Assembly (NCBI RefSeq): GCF_000350525.1
Contig: NZ_AOCN01000022.1
Location: 186,001 to 250,000 of the forward strand
From: Leucobacter salsicius M1-8
GTDB taxonomy: Bacteria > Actinomycetota > Actinomycetes > Actinomycetales > Microbacteriaceae
DNA length: 64,000 nt
Reading direction: 5' to 3'
This document shows positions 8,760 through 17,944 of this stretch, piece by piece (position 1 is the first letter of the stretch; each line of letters begins with the position of its first letter). Made by a program: the position numbers and the translations under genes. The notes beneath the pieces were generated by a model. It was not told the DNA's origin and ran no database searches. It saw only the letters and a list, made by a program, of their open reading frames with translations.

Positions 8760-10057
8760 CCAAATGGGTGAACTGGGCGCGCACCGAGTCTTCGGTTCCC
8801 GCTACCGTTGTCGCGCCTCGCACGGCCGAACAGGTCGTTGCTGCGGTGCAACGGGCGCGTGACACGGGGCACACCGTGAAGCCGATTGGTGCCTCACACA
8901 GCTTCACCGGCATCGGGGCGACCGACGGGATTCGCATCGACATGAGCCGCATGCGCGGGCTCGTGGGGGCCGACACCGCACGGATGCGCGCCACGGTATG
9001 GGGCGGCACCCACCTGTGGGAGATTCCGACCCTGCTCGAACCACTCGGCCTGGCAATGCCCAATCTCGGCGACATTGACAAGCAAACGATCACCGGCGCC
9101 ACGCAGACCGGGACTCACGGTACCGGAGGGGGCTTCGGCGGTATTTCCACCGGGGTCGTTGGCGCCCAGATCGTCACCGGAACGGGCGAGATTCTGCACA
9201 TCGACGAGCACAACAACGCGGACCTGTTGCCAGCTGTCGCCCTGGGCCTCGGTGCGCTGGGCATTGTGCTGACGGTCACGCTGCAGTGTGTGCCCCGCTT
9301 TCTGTTGCACGCCGAAGAGGCGCCGGCCCAGCTCGACGAGGTGCTGTCGAACTGGGAAGACCGGGTACGCAGCGTCGACCACTTCGAGTTTTTCTGGTTT
9401 CCTCACACTCGCTCGGTGCGCACGAAGACGAACACGCACCTCCCGCTTGACGCGCCGCGCCGCCCCCTGGGCATTGCGGCCAGGTTCCTCGATGAGGAGC
9501 TCGCGAACAACCTCGCGTTCGGGGCGTGCACCGCGCTCGGCGCCGCCGTCCCAGGCATCGTGCCGCGCATCAACCGCGTGGTCGAATCCGTGTCGAGCCG
9601 ACGCAGCTACGCTGACGAATCACACAAGGTGCTGATTACGAACCGCCGGGTGCGGTTTCGCGAGATGGAATACGGGGTGCCACTCGGGGCGGTTCCCGAA
9701 GTCGTGCGTGAACTCGGGTCTCTCATCGAGCGGAAGGGCTTCAACGTCTCCTTTCCTATCGAAGTGCGCGCGGCCGCTGCCGATGAGCTGATGCTCTCGA
9801 CGGCCTCCGGGCGCGACTCAGGGTACGTTGCCGTGCACCGCTACTGGCGCGAGCGCGACACGACCTACTTTCGCGAGGCCGAAGCCATCCTCGCAGCGCA
9901 CGACGGGCGGCCGCACTGGGGCAAGATGCACACGCTGGGGGCCGAACAATTGCGGGCGCGGTATCCGCGCTTCGACGACTTCGGCGCGGCGCGCGACCGG
10001 CTCGATCCGGATCGGGTGTTCACGAACCCGTACCTGACTCGCGTGCTAGGGGAGTGA
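8756..10057 (+). CDS. FAD-linked D-arabinono-1,4-lactone / L-gulonolactone oxidase
   Basis: 433-residue flavoprotein oxidising an aldonolactone. The N-terminal half is the PCMH-type FAD-binding domain (PATVVAPRTAEQVVAAV, then IGASHSFTGIGATDG, ITGATQTGTHGTG, and VVGAQIVTG); the C-terminal half is the ALO domain with HRYWRERDTTYF and PHWGKMHTL, ending in the typical YPRFDDF and LDPDRVFTNPYL. The ATG at 8756 is preferred over a GTG at 8747 because it forms an ATGA overlap with the upstream stop and begins with the family-typical TKWVNWA. The physiological substrate in bacteria without ascorbate is uncertain. Confidence 0.88.
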   Translation: MTKWVNWARTESSVPATVVAPRTAEQVVAAVQRARDTGHTVKPIGASHSFTGIGATDGIRIDMSRMRGLVGADTARMRATVWGGTHLWEIPTLLEPLGLAMPNLGDIDKQTITGATQTGTHGTGGGFGGISTGVVGAQIVTGTGEILHIDEHNNADLLPAVALGLGALGIVLTVTLQCVPRFLLHAEEAPAQLDEVLSNWEDRVRSVDHFEFFWFPHTRSVRTKTNTHLPLDAPRRPLGIAARFLDEELANNLAFGACTALGAAVPGIVPRINRVVESVSSRRSYADESHKVLITNRRVRFREMEYGVPLGAVPEVVRELGSLIERKGFNVSFPIEVRAAAADELMLSTASGRDSGYVAVHRYWRERDTTYFREAEAILAAHDGRPHWGKMHTLGAEQLRARYPRFDDFGAARDRLDPDRVFTNPYLTRVLGE

Positions 10058-10145
10058 GTGAGTTCTGCGACTCTGAAGTGCCTCGGCACTTGTGAATCGC
10101 AGGATCCAGACGGCTAATCCACAGCTGCCTAGTGAACTGGGTCGA

Positions 10146-10151
10146 TAGGAT
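10146..10151 (+). promoter_or_regulatory. -10 box (TAGGAT) of leaderless lemA-like mRNA
   Basis: TANNNT hexamer ending 6 nt before the ATG at 10158, with no Shine-Dalgarno in between; one of the clearest cases of the recurrent leaderless arrangement. Confidence 0.6.
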
Positions 10152-10157
10152 TCGAAC

Positions 10158-10727
10158 ATGTCTGGTGGATTGATTGCCGCGCTTGTCGGTGTAGGTGTCC
10201 TTGTTCTTCTGATCGGCTACGTCTGGATCACCTACAACTCCCTCGTGACGCTGCGTGTGCGCGTCGACGAGGCCTGGAGCGATATTACGGTGCAGCTCAA
10301 GCGCCGTGCAGACTTGATTCCATCGCTCGTTGAGTCGGTGAAGGGCTACGCAGCCCACGAATCTGGTGTGTTCGAGGCCGTAACGAAGGCCCGCGCCGAG
10401 ACAATTTCGGCCGACAACCCGGCTGCGGCATCGGTCGCAGAAGGCCATATGCAGGAAGCGCTTAAGAGCATCTTCGCGGTCGCTGAGGCGTACCCGCAGC
10501 TGCAGGCCAGCCAGAACTTTCTGCAGCTGCAGGGCGAGCTGGTCGACACCGAGAACAAGATCCAGGCGTCGCGCCGGTTCTACAACGGTGGCGTGCGCGA
10601 GTACAACACCAAGATTCAGCTGTTCCCCAACACCCTGTTCTCGCGGGGCATGGGCTTCGCAGAGCGCCAGTTCTTCGAGGTTGACGATGTTGCGTCGATC
10701 TCGGAGCCGCCGCGCATCCAGTTCTAA
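10158..10727 (+). CDS. LemA family protein
   Basis: 189-residue membrane-anchored protein of the LemA family. Residues 4-24 form an N-terminal membrane segment, followed by a long helical domain containing the conserved YNSLVTLRVRVDEAWSDI, KRRADLIPSLVESVKGYA and YNGGVREYNTKIQLFPN. LemA proteins have no settled biochemical role but very often precede HtpX-like proteases, as here (12 bp to the next start), suggesting joint membrane stress or quality-control function. Leaderless-type promoter: TAGGAT at 10146-10151, ATG 6 nt later. Confidence 0.92.
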   Translation: MSGGLIAALVGVGVLVLLIGYVWITYNSLVTLRVRVDEAWSDITVQLKRRADLIPSLVESVKGYAAHESGVFEAVTKARAETISADNPAAASVAEGHMQEALKSIFAVAEAYPQLQASQNFLQLQGELVDTENKIQASRRFYNGGVREYNTKIQLFPNTLFSRGMGFAERQFFEVDDVASISEPPRIQF

Positions 10728-10739
10728 CCGAGGTCGGCC

Positions 10740-11612
10740 GTGTACAGCGCGATACGCCGCAACAAGGTCAACAGCGTTCTGATCATCCTGCTATTTCTCG
10801 CCATCGTGGGCGGGCTCGGGTGGCTCGCCGGCTACATCTACAACTCCCCGGGCATCGTGGTCACGGTGGTCGTGTTCTCGCTGGGGTTCGCCCTGTTCCA
10901 GTACTTCATGGCAGGCCGCCAAGCCATCTCCATGAGCGGGGCTCAGCGCATCACAGAAGCCGATAACCCGCGGCTGTACCGGATTGTCGAGAATCTTGCG
11001 ATCACCACCGGCACGCCGATGCCCGAAGTGTATATCGTGCATGATCCGGCGCCCAACGCATTCGCGACGGGGCGTGACCCCGCACACGCGATGGTGGCGG
11101 CGACCACGGGCCTCCTCGACATCATGACGGATTCCGAGCTCGAGGGCGTAATGGCCCACGAACTGGGGCACGTGCGCAACTACGACATTCGTGTGTCAAT
11201 GATCGTCTACGGCCTGGTGGTCGCCATCGGAATGCTCGCCGACATGATGATGCGCATGGCCTTCTTCGGCCGCAACAATAACAACGGCAACCCAATCGTG
11301 CTCGTGTTTGGACTCGTGGCAATGCTCGTGGCGCCGCTGGTTGCCACGATCGTGCAGCTCGCAGTGTCGCGGCAGCGCGAGTACCTCGCCGACGCGACCG
11401 GTGCACTCACGACGCGCCACCCGGAGGCCTTGGCGAGCGCGCTGCACAAGCTGTCCACCTACGGTCAGCCGATGCAGAAGCAGCAGTCGAGCATGGCGCA
11501 CCTGTGGATCGCAGACCCGCTGAAGCCGGGCATCGTGCAGCGACTGTTCGCGACCCACCCGCCGATTCCGGATCGCATCAGGCGGCTGCTCGACATGGGC
11601 GGTAAGTTCTAG
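10740..11612 (+). CDS. htpX: HtpX-like M48 membrane metalloprotease
   Basis: 290-residue integral membrane zinc endopeptidase, thought to degrade misfolded membrane proteins. Hydrophobic segments near residues 13-55, then the zinc motif VMAHELGHVRN (HExxH), two further membrane segments, and the third zinc ligand in RQREYLADATGA. C-terminal LFATHPPIPDRIRRL is typical for HtpX. The GTG start lies 12 bp after the lemA-like stop with GAGG just before it, so the two are an operon. Strong family call; substrates unknown. Confidence 0.92.
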   Translation: MYSAIRRNKVNSVLIILLFLAIVGGLGWLAGYIYNSPGIVVTVVVFSLGFALFQYFMAGRQAISMSGAQRITEADNPRLYRIVENLAITTGTPMPEVYIVHDPAPNAFATGRDPAHAMVAATTGLLDIMTDSELEGVMAHELGHVRNYDIRVSMIVYGLVVAIGMLADMMMRMAFFGRNNNNGNPIVLVFGLVAMLVAPLVATIVQLAVSRQREYLADATGALTTRHPEALASALHKLSTYGQPMQKQQSSMAHLWIADPLKPGIVQRLFATHPPIPDRIRRLLDMGGKF

Positions 11613-11681
11613 CGCGGTGTGAAGTGTCGTGGCCGGGCGGCGGTAGGCTGAGGGAATTACCTCAGGAGGTCGCTCACCGTC

Positions 11682-13124
11682 GTGTCCACCATGTTTCGTT
11701 CGCTCACAGGGCGCAACTACCGCATCTGGTTCGCGGGAGCGCTCCTGTCAAACGTGGGCGGATGGATGCAATCGACCGCCCAAAACTGGGTGGTCCTCAC
11801 CGAGCTGAGCGACAACAACGCCTCGGCGGTCGGCGTGACGATGGCGCTCCAGTTTGGGCCCCAGCTGCTGCTCGTGCCGTTCAGCGGGGCAGTCGCCGAT
11901 AAATTCGACCGACGTAAAGTGCTCATGGTTACGCAGAGCCTGTTGATGCTCTGCGCCGCAGCACTTGGAGTGCTGCTCGTCACCGGGGTTGCCGAGCTGT
12001 GGCACGTGTACGGGTTCGCGCTCGCGCTCGGGGTCATCAACGCCTTTGACGCGACCTCGCGGCAGGCCTTCGTGTCTGACCTGGTGGCGGGTGACCAGCT
12101 TTCGAACGCGATTGCGTTGAACTCAGCCTCGTTTAACTCCGCTCGCCTTGTTGGGCCAGCCGTCGCGGGCATTCTGATTGCCGCCGTCGGCTCGGGCTGG
12201 GTGTTCATTATCAACGCGGTGTCGTTTCTCGCGGTGCTCGTGGCGCTGAGTTTCATTCGACCTGCCCACAGGGTGCCCGACACCACGCAGGAGAGGGAGG
12301 GCCAATTGGCCCAGCTCGCCGCTGGGTTTCGATACGTGCGGCACCGCCAGGATCTGCTTGTCATCTTTTTGATGGTGTTCGTGCTTGGCGCGTTCAGTAT
12401 GAATTTTCCGATCATCGCGTCGACGATGGCCGTGGAGTTTGGGCGTGACGCCACCGACTACGGGCTGCTGTACTCGATGCTCGCGATTGGTTCACTGACC
12501 GGTGCGCTGCTCGTGGCTCGGCGACCGGTCCCGCGAATGCGCGCGGTGATTGCGGCCGCCGGGGGTATCGGCGTGGTGAGCCTCGTGAGCGCGTTCATGC
12601 CTAGCTTCTGGGCCTTCGGTGGTTCGTTCGTGTTTCTCGGCTTTTCGACGGCGACACTGCTCACCACCGCGAATGGTTTTGTGCAGACCACCGCGGCGCC
12701 GCAGGTGCGCGGCCGGGTCATCGCGCTCTACATTGCAGTGTTGATGGGTGGCACCCCGCTCGGGGCCCCGCTGGTCGGCGCCGCTGCCGACGGCCTGGGG
12801 GCGCGGTCGACGCTTGTGATCAGCGCGCTCGCGGGTTTTGTGGCGTTTCTGGTGGGCGCCGTTTGGCTCGTGACCGCGCGCAAACTTCGGTTTCATCGTG
12901 GTGTTGGTTGGCGCTTGCAGATCACGCATGCGGGGCGGCCCGGACTGGGGGATGACCCCCGTGAACAGGTCGAATCGCTCACTGCTCCGCTCGAAGTTTT
13001 GCGGCGCGAGGCTGCACCGATTCCCGTTGAGAGTTCGGTGCCGCAGGAGTCCCCGACCGTTCCGCTCGCGACCGGCCGAATTCGGTTGCCGGGCCACGTC
13101 GCAAAGGACGATCCGGAGGAGTAG
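11682..13124 (+). CDS. MFS transporter (drug/siderophore exporter type)
   Basis: 480-residue major facilitator with about 12 membrane segments, of the MFS_3 / EntS-like exporter group. The start SLTGRNYRIWFAGALLSNVGGWMQSTAQNWVVL and the loop DKFDRRKVLM (motif A) are characteristic. The last ~80 residues are a soluble tail rich in Pro/Arg, absent from most relatives. GTG start with AGGAGG 12 bp upstream; an ATG three codons later is possible. Substrate cannot be predicted; it stands alone between htpX and aspA. Confidence 0.88.
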   Translation: MSTMFRSLTGRNYRIWFAGALLSNVGGWMQSTAQNWVVLTELSDNNASAVGVTMALQFGPQLLLVPFSGAVADKFDRRKVLMVTQSLLMLCAAALGVLLVTGVAELWHVYGFALALGVINAFDATSRQAFVSDLVAGDQLSNAIALNSASFNSARLVGPAVAGILIAAVGSGWVFIINAVSFLAVLVALSFIRPAHRVPDTTQEREGQLAQLAAGFRYVRHRQDLLVIFLMVFVLGAFSMNFPIIASTMAVEFGRDATDYGLLYSMLAIGSLTGALLVARRPVPRMRAVIAAAGGIGVVSLVSAFMPSFWAFGGSFVFLGFSTATLLTTANGFVQTTAAPQVRGRVIALYIAVLMGGTPLGAPLVGAAADGLGARSTLVISALAGFVAFLVGAVWLVTARKLRFHRGVGWRLQITHAGRPGLGDDPREQVESLTAPLEVLRREAAPIPVESSVPQESPTVPLATGRIRLPGHVAKDDPEE

Positions 13125-13184
13125 GCTGGAGGGGTTCACGCGGACTCGTCCGCTTTCTTCAACTTAGATGGAGCCAAGATACCG

Positions 13185-14642
13185 GTGAGTGACTTCCTGT
13201 CGGCACAAACCCGCACTGAAACGGACTCGATCGGCAGCGTCGAGGTGCCTGCGGCCGCGTATTGGGGCGTGCACACGTTCCGCGCCCACGAGAACTTTCC
13301 GATCGCGCGCCGCCCAATTTCGGTCTACCCCGACTTCGTGCGTGCATTTGCTTGCGTGAAGCAGGCCGCGGCTCGCGCAAACCTCGAGATTGGTGCGCTG
13401 GACGAGCCCCGCGCAACGCTCATCGACCGCGCCTGTGAAGAGATCAAGACGGGCATGCTGCACGATCAGTTCGTTGTGGGCGTCGTGCAGGGTGGCGCTG
13501 GCACCTCGACCAACATGAACGCGAACGAGGTCATCACGAACCGCGCGCTCGAGCTGGCAGGCCACGAAAAGGGTGACTACTCCTACATCCACCCGAACGA
13601 CCACACGAACCACAGCCAGTCGACCAACGACACGTACCCGACCGCTATCAAGATTGCGCTCGCGTTCTCGCTCGAGAGCCTGCTCGACGAGCTCGCGCTC
13701 CTCTCCGACTCGTTCGCGAACAAGGGCCGCGAGTTCAAGGACATCGTGAAGGTTGGCCGCACGCAGCTGCAGGACGCCGTTCCGATGACCCTGGGCCAGG
13801 AGTTCAACGCGTTCGCTGTGACCCTGCGCGAAGACATCGATCGCCTCCGCGAGGCAGTCACCCTGCTGCGCGAGATCAACATGGGCGCCACCGCCATCGG
13901 CACCGGCATCAACGCACCGAAGGGCTACCGCGAAGCGGTCGTCAAGCACCTGCGCGAGATCACCGACCTCAACCTCGTAACCGCGGGTGACCTCGTCGAG
14001 TCGACGAGCGACACCGGCGTGTTCATCACGTTCTCGGGTGCCCTCAAGCGTAGTGCGATCAAGCTCTCGAAGATCTCGAACGACCTTCGCCTGCTGTCCT
14101 CGGGCCCGCAGGCTGGCCTGGGCGAGATCAACCTGCCCGCACGCCAGGCAGGCTCGTCGATCATGCCCGGTAAGGTCAACCCCGTGATCCCCGAGGCCGT
14201 CTCGCAGGTGGCCTACGCCGTTGCTGGCTCGGACGTCACCGTGACGATGGCGGTCGAGGCCGGTCAGCTGCAGCTGAACGCGTTCGAGCCCATCATGGCT
14301 CACTCGCTGTTCCAGTCGATCACCTGGCTCGAGCGCGCGTGCAAGACGCTGCGCGAGAACTGCGTTGATGGAATCACCGCCAACGTCGACCACATCGAGA
14401 ACATGATGGCGCGCTCGGTGACCGTCATCACCGCTCTCGCACCCGTCATCGGCTACTACGAGGCCGCAAGCCTCGCAAAAGAAGCTCTCGCGACGAACGA
14501 GCGCGTCGGCGACCTGGTGGTTGCGCGCGGTCTGCTGAGCCAGGCCGAGCTCGACGACATTCTGCAGCCGTCCAAGCTCGCGGGTCTGCACCCCGAGACC
14601 GGCGCGATTGACATCGTCCCGGCTGAGGCTGCCGCGGAGTAA
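13185..14642 (+). CDS. aspA: Aspartate ammonia-lyase
   Basis: Deaminates L-aspartate to fumarate and ammonia. The 485-residue protein belongs to the fumarase/aspartase superfamily: GGAGTSTNMNANEVI, HSQSTNDTYPTA, VGRTQLQDAVPMTLGQEF and the mobile catalytic loop signature GSSIMPGKVNPVIPE. The combination GAGTSTNMNANEVI plus PVIPEAVSQV supports aspartase over fumarase, though a fumarase would look similar. GTG start with GGAG about 11 bp upstream. In a window rich in ammonium and amide genes it may serve nitrogen release. Ends at a perfect 20-bp hairpin shared with the convergent gene. Confidence 0.9.
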   Translation: MSDFLSAQTRTETDSIGSVEVPAAAYWGVHTFRAHENFPIARRPISVYPDFVRAFACVKQAAARANLEIGALDEPRATLIDRACEEIKTGMLHDQFVVGVVQGGAGTSTNMNANEVITNRALELAGHEKGDYSYIHPNDHTNHSQSTNDTYPTAIKIALAFSLESLLDELALLSDSFANKGREFKDIVKVGRTQLQDAVPMTLGQEFNAFAVTLREDIDRLREAVTLLREINMGATAIGTGINAPKGYREAVVKHLREITDLNLVTAGDLVESTSDTGVFITFSGALKRSAIKLSKISNDLRLLSSGPQAGLGEINLPARQAGSSIMPGKVNPVIPEAVSQVAYAVAGSDVTVTMAVEAGQLQLNAFEPIMAHSLFQSITWLERACKTLRENCVDGITANVDHIENMMARSVTVITALAPVIGYYEAASLAKEALATNERVGDLVVARGLLSQAELDDILQPSKLAGLHPETGAIDIVPAEAAAE

Positions 14643-14668
14643 TCTCTGGCAAGCTGGCCTCCAGTCAT

Positions 14669-14710
14669 ACAAAACGGCGGTGAGATCCTCGGATCTCACC
14701 GCCGTTTTGT
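14669..14710. terminator. Bidirectional terminator, aspA / FAH gene
   Basis: Perfect 20-bp stem (14669-14688 with 14691-14710) with A-rich 5' and T-rich 3' ends, lying between convergent genes; works as an intrinsic terminator in both directions. Confidence 0.92.
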
Positions 14711-14750
14711 ATTGCGCTGAAGTCAGCGCTGGGCTGGCCTTCGGGCGTGG

Positions 14751-15617
14751 TTATGCCTTCGTGCAGTAGGACGTGATCGCGCCGATCTTCTCGATCGTCA
14801 CGGTCACCTCGGTGCCGGGCATGAGGTAGAGCGGGGGCTTCCGTGAGCGGCCGGCGCCACCGGGGGAGCCGGTCGAGATGACCGTACCGGGAAGCAGCGT
14901 AAGCGACTGCGAAATCGTGGCAATCAGCTCGGCGACGGTGCGAATCATGAACGATGTGCTCGAGTCCTGCACGCGCAGACCATCGACATCGGTCGTAATG
15001 CCGAGCACCTGCGGATCCGGAATCTCATCGGCCGTCGTGACCACCGGGCCCACCGGAGTGAAGCCATCGAACGACTTACACCTGGACCACTGGGGTTCCA
15101 TGAACTGAATGTTGCGCGCGGTGATGTCGTTGATGACGGAGTAGCCGTAGACATAGTCGAGGGCCTCTTCGGCCGAGACGTTCTTTGCGGCCTTGCCGAT
15201 AATGACCGCGAGCTCACCCTCGTAGTCGACCTCGTCGCTCAGATGCAGCGGAATCGGTACCTCGCCGAGGTGCGCGCCCAATGAATTGGGGAAGAGCGAG
15301 AACAGCACGGGGCCAGAGTCGTTGTCGAGGCTGAGCTCACTCGCGTGTTCGTCGTAATTGAGCCCCACCGCGAGGGTGATGGGCGCGCCGATCACGGCGG
15401 GCGCGTACGAGACGCCAGCGAGCGGTGTCCATTCGGTAGCGGGCAGCGTCGTGACAGCCTTGCTCAGCGCACGCTGGGCAGCCGGGCCGGCCTCAATGTG
15501 CTGCTGCAGAGTGCGGGCGTCGCTACCGAGGCGTCGAACGGGAACGCACGCCTCTCCACGAACTACTGCAAGCTCAGGAGCGGAATCGGGGGAGAAGATC
15601 AAGTGCGCGAGTTTCAC
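14751..15617 (-). CDS. Fumarylacetoacetate hydrolase family protein
   Basis: 288-residue metal-dependent hydrolase/decarboxylase of the FAH family, which includes 2-keto-3-deoxy acid dehydratases, acylpyruvate hydrolases and oxaloacetate decarboxylases. Key features: GLNYDEHASEL, the metal-binding DYEGELAVIIGK, GYSVINDITARNIQ, SFDGFTPVGPVV and the C-terminal GTVISTGSPGGAG. The substrate is not evident. Start GTG at 15617 follows TAGCCT by 6 nt (leaderless), though GGAGGG lies in that 6-nt gap. Monocistronic, convergent with aspA. Confidence 0.88.
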   Translation of the reverse strand: MKLAHLIFSPDSAPELAVVRGEACVPVRRLGSDARTLQQHIEAGPAAQRALSKAVTTLPATEWTPLAGVSYAPAVIGAPITLAVGLNYDEHASELSLDNDSGPVLFSLFPNSLGAHLGEVPIPLHLSDEVDYEGELAVIIGKAAKNVSAEEALDYVYGYSVINDITARNIQFMEPQWSRCKSFDGFTPVGPVVTTADEIPDPQVLGITTDVDGLRVQDSSTSFMIRTVAELIATISQSLTLLPGTVISTGSPGGAGRSRKPPLYLMPGTEVTVTIEKIGAITSYCTKA

Positions 15618-15767
15618 CCCTCCAGGCTATCTGACACGAGGGAATCCAGGGACACAGGAGCATGTGTGAAGTGTCGGACCTCATTTTTTGTGTGATAGGT
15701 ACCCTAAGGAGTTTCCTCTGAGCGAACTCGGAGGCGACGGGTGATGGATTCGGGAAGAATGGGAGGC

Positions 15768-16139
15768 ATGACCGAGAACGCGAAGACCAAGCCCGAGATC
15801 GAATTTCCTGACGGACCAGCCCCCGCCGCTCTGGAGATCGTTGACATTGAGGTGGGCACCGGCGCTGAGGCGCTTGCCGGCTCGACCGTTGACGTGCACT
15901 ACCTGGGCGTCGAGTTCGACTCCGGTGATGAGTTTGACTCGTCGTGGAGCCGTGGCGAGTCCATCAACTTCCCGCTGCGCGCGCTCATCAAGGGCTGGCA
16001 GGACGGCATCCCCGGCATGAAGGTCGGCGGCCGCCGCAAGCTCATCGTGCCCCCGGCACAGGCGTACGGCACCTCGGGCGGACACCCGCTCTCGGGCAAG
16101 ACGCTGATCTTCGTGATCGACCTGCTCGGCGTGAGCTAA
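15768..16139 (+). CDS. FKBP-type peptidyl-prolyl cis-trans isomerase
   Basis: 123-residue cytoplasmic FKBP that speeds proline isomerisation during folding. It shows the single FKBP domain: VDVHYLGVEFDSGDEFDSSWSRG, FPLRALIKGWQDGIPGMKVGGRRKLIVPPAQAYG and LIFVIDLLGV. The ATG at 15768 (MTENAKTK) is chosen: AAGAAT lies 7 nt upstream in the leaderless pattern; an in-frame GTG at 15741 would add nine unconserved residues. No signal peptide. Followed by a clear hairpin. Confidence 0.92.
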   Translation: MTENAKTKPEIEFPDGPAPAALEIVDIEVGTGAEALAGSTVDVHYLGVEFDSGDEFDSSWSRGESINFPLRALIKGWQDGIPGMKVGGRRKLIVPPAQAYGTSGGHPLSGKTLIFVIDLLGVS

Positions 16140-16174
16140 CCACTCACCTGGCGGTCTAGACAGTTGTTCCGCCG

Positions 16175-16207
16175 AGGGCGGGATCGGCGCGAAGCCGGTC
16201 CCGCCCT
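16175..16207 (+). terminator. Terminator after FKBP gene
   Basis: 13-bp stem (AGGGCGGGATCGG with CCGGTCCCGCCCT, one G-T pair) followed by TTGTCGTTT. Confidence 0.8.
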
Positions 16208-16333
16208 TTGTCGTTTGCCGTTGGTGCGGTGGCCGGACGTTGTGGACGCGGTTGGAGATCTGGCTCCGTAGCAAACACCCGAGTGGTAACGTAGCTTCGT
16301 TCAGCTAACACACAGCACGAAACGGAGCCGTCG

Positions 16334-17812
16334 GTGACCGCAATCGACCAGCAGCAAGAGGCGCAGGGCAGCGCCGAACCACGGGAGCCCAAGAATCGCC
16401 TCGACAGGTTCTTCCTGATCAGCGAGCGAGGCTCGACCTTTGGCACCGAGATCCGTGGGGGGCTCGTGACATTCGTCACGATGGCGTACATCGTGATCCT
16501 CAACCCGATTATCCTCACGAGCGGGGTGGACGTTGAGGGCAACACGCTCTCATTCCCCGCCGTGAGTGCCGTCACCGCCCTCACCGCGGGCGTCATGACG
16601 ATTCTGTTCGGACTCGTCTCCAAGCTTCCATTTGGGTTTGCTGCAGGCCTGGGAATCAACGCCTTTGTTGCGTTCTCAGTGGTCGGACAAGTGACCTGGC
16701 CCGAGGCCATGGCGATCGTCGTCATCAACGGTGTGCTGATTGTGCTGCTCTCCGCCACCGGCCTGCGCCGCATGATCTTTGACGCCGTGCCCGTCGAGCT
16801 GAAGCTCGCCATCACGGTTGGTATCGGCCTGTTCATCGCGTTCATTGGTTTCGTGAACGCGGGCTTCGTCACGGCTACCGGCCAGGGCTCACCGCCCGTA
16901 GGCCTCGGCGGCGGCGGCTCAATCGTCACCATCCCCACCCTGATGTTCGTGCTGACGCTGCTGGTCACTGGAATTCTTGTGGCCGCACGCGTCAAGGGTG
17001 GACTCCTCATTGGCCTCGTCGCCGGCACCGTGGGTGCCGTCATCGTTGAGGCTGTCGCGCAGCTCGGCCCACGCACCGGCGCCGACGGCGAGATCGCGAA
17101 CGCGGGCGGCTGGGGCCTCACCGTACCCGAGCTGAGTTCGGCACCCTTCAGCGTGCCCGATCTGAGCCTGGTGGGTGCCGTCAGCTTCGACCTCGGCCGA
17201 GTCGGCATTGTGACGCTTGTCATGCTCGTATTCACGCTGCTCTTCACGAATTTCTTTGACGCCATGGGCACGATGACGGGGCTCTCGCGCGAAGCCGGGC
17301 TGGCCGACAAGAAGGGCAACTTTCCGCGTCTGAAGTCGGCACTGATCATCGAGGGCGTCGGCGCCATCGCGGGCGGCATGACCTCGTCCTCCTCGAGTAC
17401 CGTGTTTGTGGAGTCGGGCGCGGGCATCGGCGAGGGGGCGCGTACCGGCTTCGCCAACATGATTACGGGCGGCATGTTCTTGCTCGCCATGTTCTTCACT
17501 CCGCTGACCCAGATCGTGCCGACCGAGGTTGCCGCCGCGGCCCTCGTCGTGGTGGGTGCGATGATGATGGCGCAGATCAAGCACATCGACCTCAGCGACT
17601 TCCGGGTGCTGCTGCCCGTGTTCCTCACGGTGTCGGTCATGCCCATGACCTACTCGATCGCCAACGGCATCGGTGCGGGATTCGTAGCCTGGGTGCTGCT
17701 GCACGCATTCAGCGGCCGCGCCAAGCAGGTGCACTGGCTGTTGTGGATCGTCGCCGCGGGCTTTGTGGCGTTCTTCGCGCGTGGTCCGCTCGAAAGTCTC
17801 ATCGGCGCTTAA
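16334..17812 (+). CDS. NCS2/AzgA-type purine permease
   Basis: 492-residue membrane transporter for hypoxanthine, guanine or adenine, proton-coupled. About 12-14 hydrophobic segments; family features include RGSTFGTEIRGGLVTFVTMAYIVILNP, GFAAGLGINAFVAF, TNFFDAMGTMTGLSREAGL and SSSSTVFVESGAGIGEGARTG, the last two diagnostic for the AzgA/PbuG group rather than xanthine/uracil permeases. GTG start with ACGGAG upstream. Stands alone; the purine could feed a deaminase such as the amidohydrolase that begins at 63859. Terminator follows at 17846. Confidence 0.9.
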   Translation: MTAIDQQQEAQGSAEPREPKNRLDRFFLISERGSTFGTEIRGGLVTFVTMAYIVILNPIILTSGVDVEGNTLSFPAVSAVTALTAGVMTILFGLVSKLPFGFAAGLGINAFVAFSVVGQVTWPEAMAIVVINGVLIVLLSATGLRRMIFDAVPVELKLAITVGIGLFIAFIGFVNAGFVTATGQGSPPVGLGGGGSIVTIPTLMFVLTLLVTGILVAARVKGGLLIGLVAGTVGAVIVEAVAQLGPRTGADGEIANAGGWGLTVPELSSAPFSVPDLSLVGAVSFDLGRVGIVTLVMLVFTLLFTNFFDAMGTMTGLSREAGLADKKGNFPRLKSALIIEGVGAIAGGMTSSSSSTVFVESGAGIGEGARTGFANMITGGMFLLAMFFTPLTQIVPTEVAAAALVVVGAMMMAQIKHIDLSDFRVLLPVFLTVSVMPMTYSIANGIGAGFVAWVLLHAFSGRAKQVHWLLWIVAAGFVAFFARGPLESLIGA

Positions 17813-17845
17813 TACGTAGCCAGCTGTGGGAAGACCCACCAATGT

Positions 17846-17874
17846 AGGGCCCGGGATCCAAGATTCTGGGCCCT
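17846..17874 (+). terminator. Terminator after purine permease
   Basis: 7-bp GC stem AGGGCCC/GGGCCCT with a 15-nt loop, followed by TGTTGT. Moderate strength. Confidence 0.6.
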
Positions 17875-17908
17875 TGTTGTACATTGTGCGAAATTTTGGA
17901 ACGATTCA

Positions 17909-17938
17909 TTGACAGCCGCACCGCCGTCCAGATAGCGT
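17909..17938 (+). promoter_or_regulatory. Promoter of the amide-utilisation operon
   Basis: Consensus -35 TTGACA (17909-17914), 18-bp spacer, -10 TAGCGT (17933-17938). This is the best canonical sigma-A promoter seen in the window and predicts a start near 17945, leaving a ~90-nt 5' leader before amiS. Confidence 0.65.
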
Positions 17939-17944
17939 CGCAGT

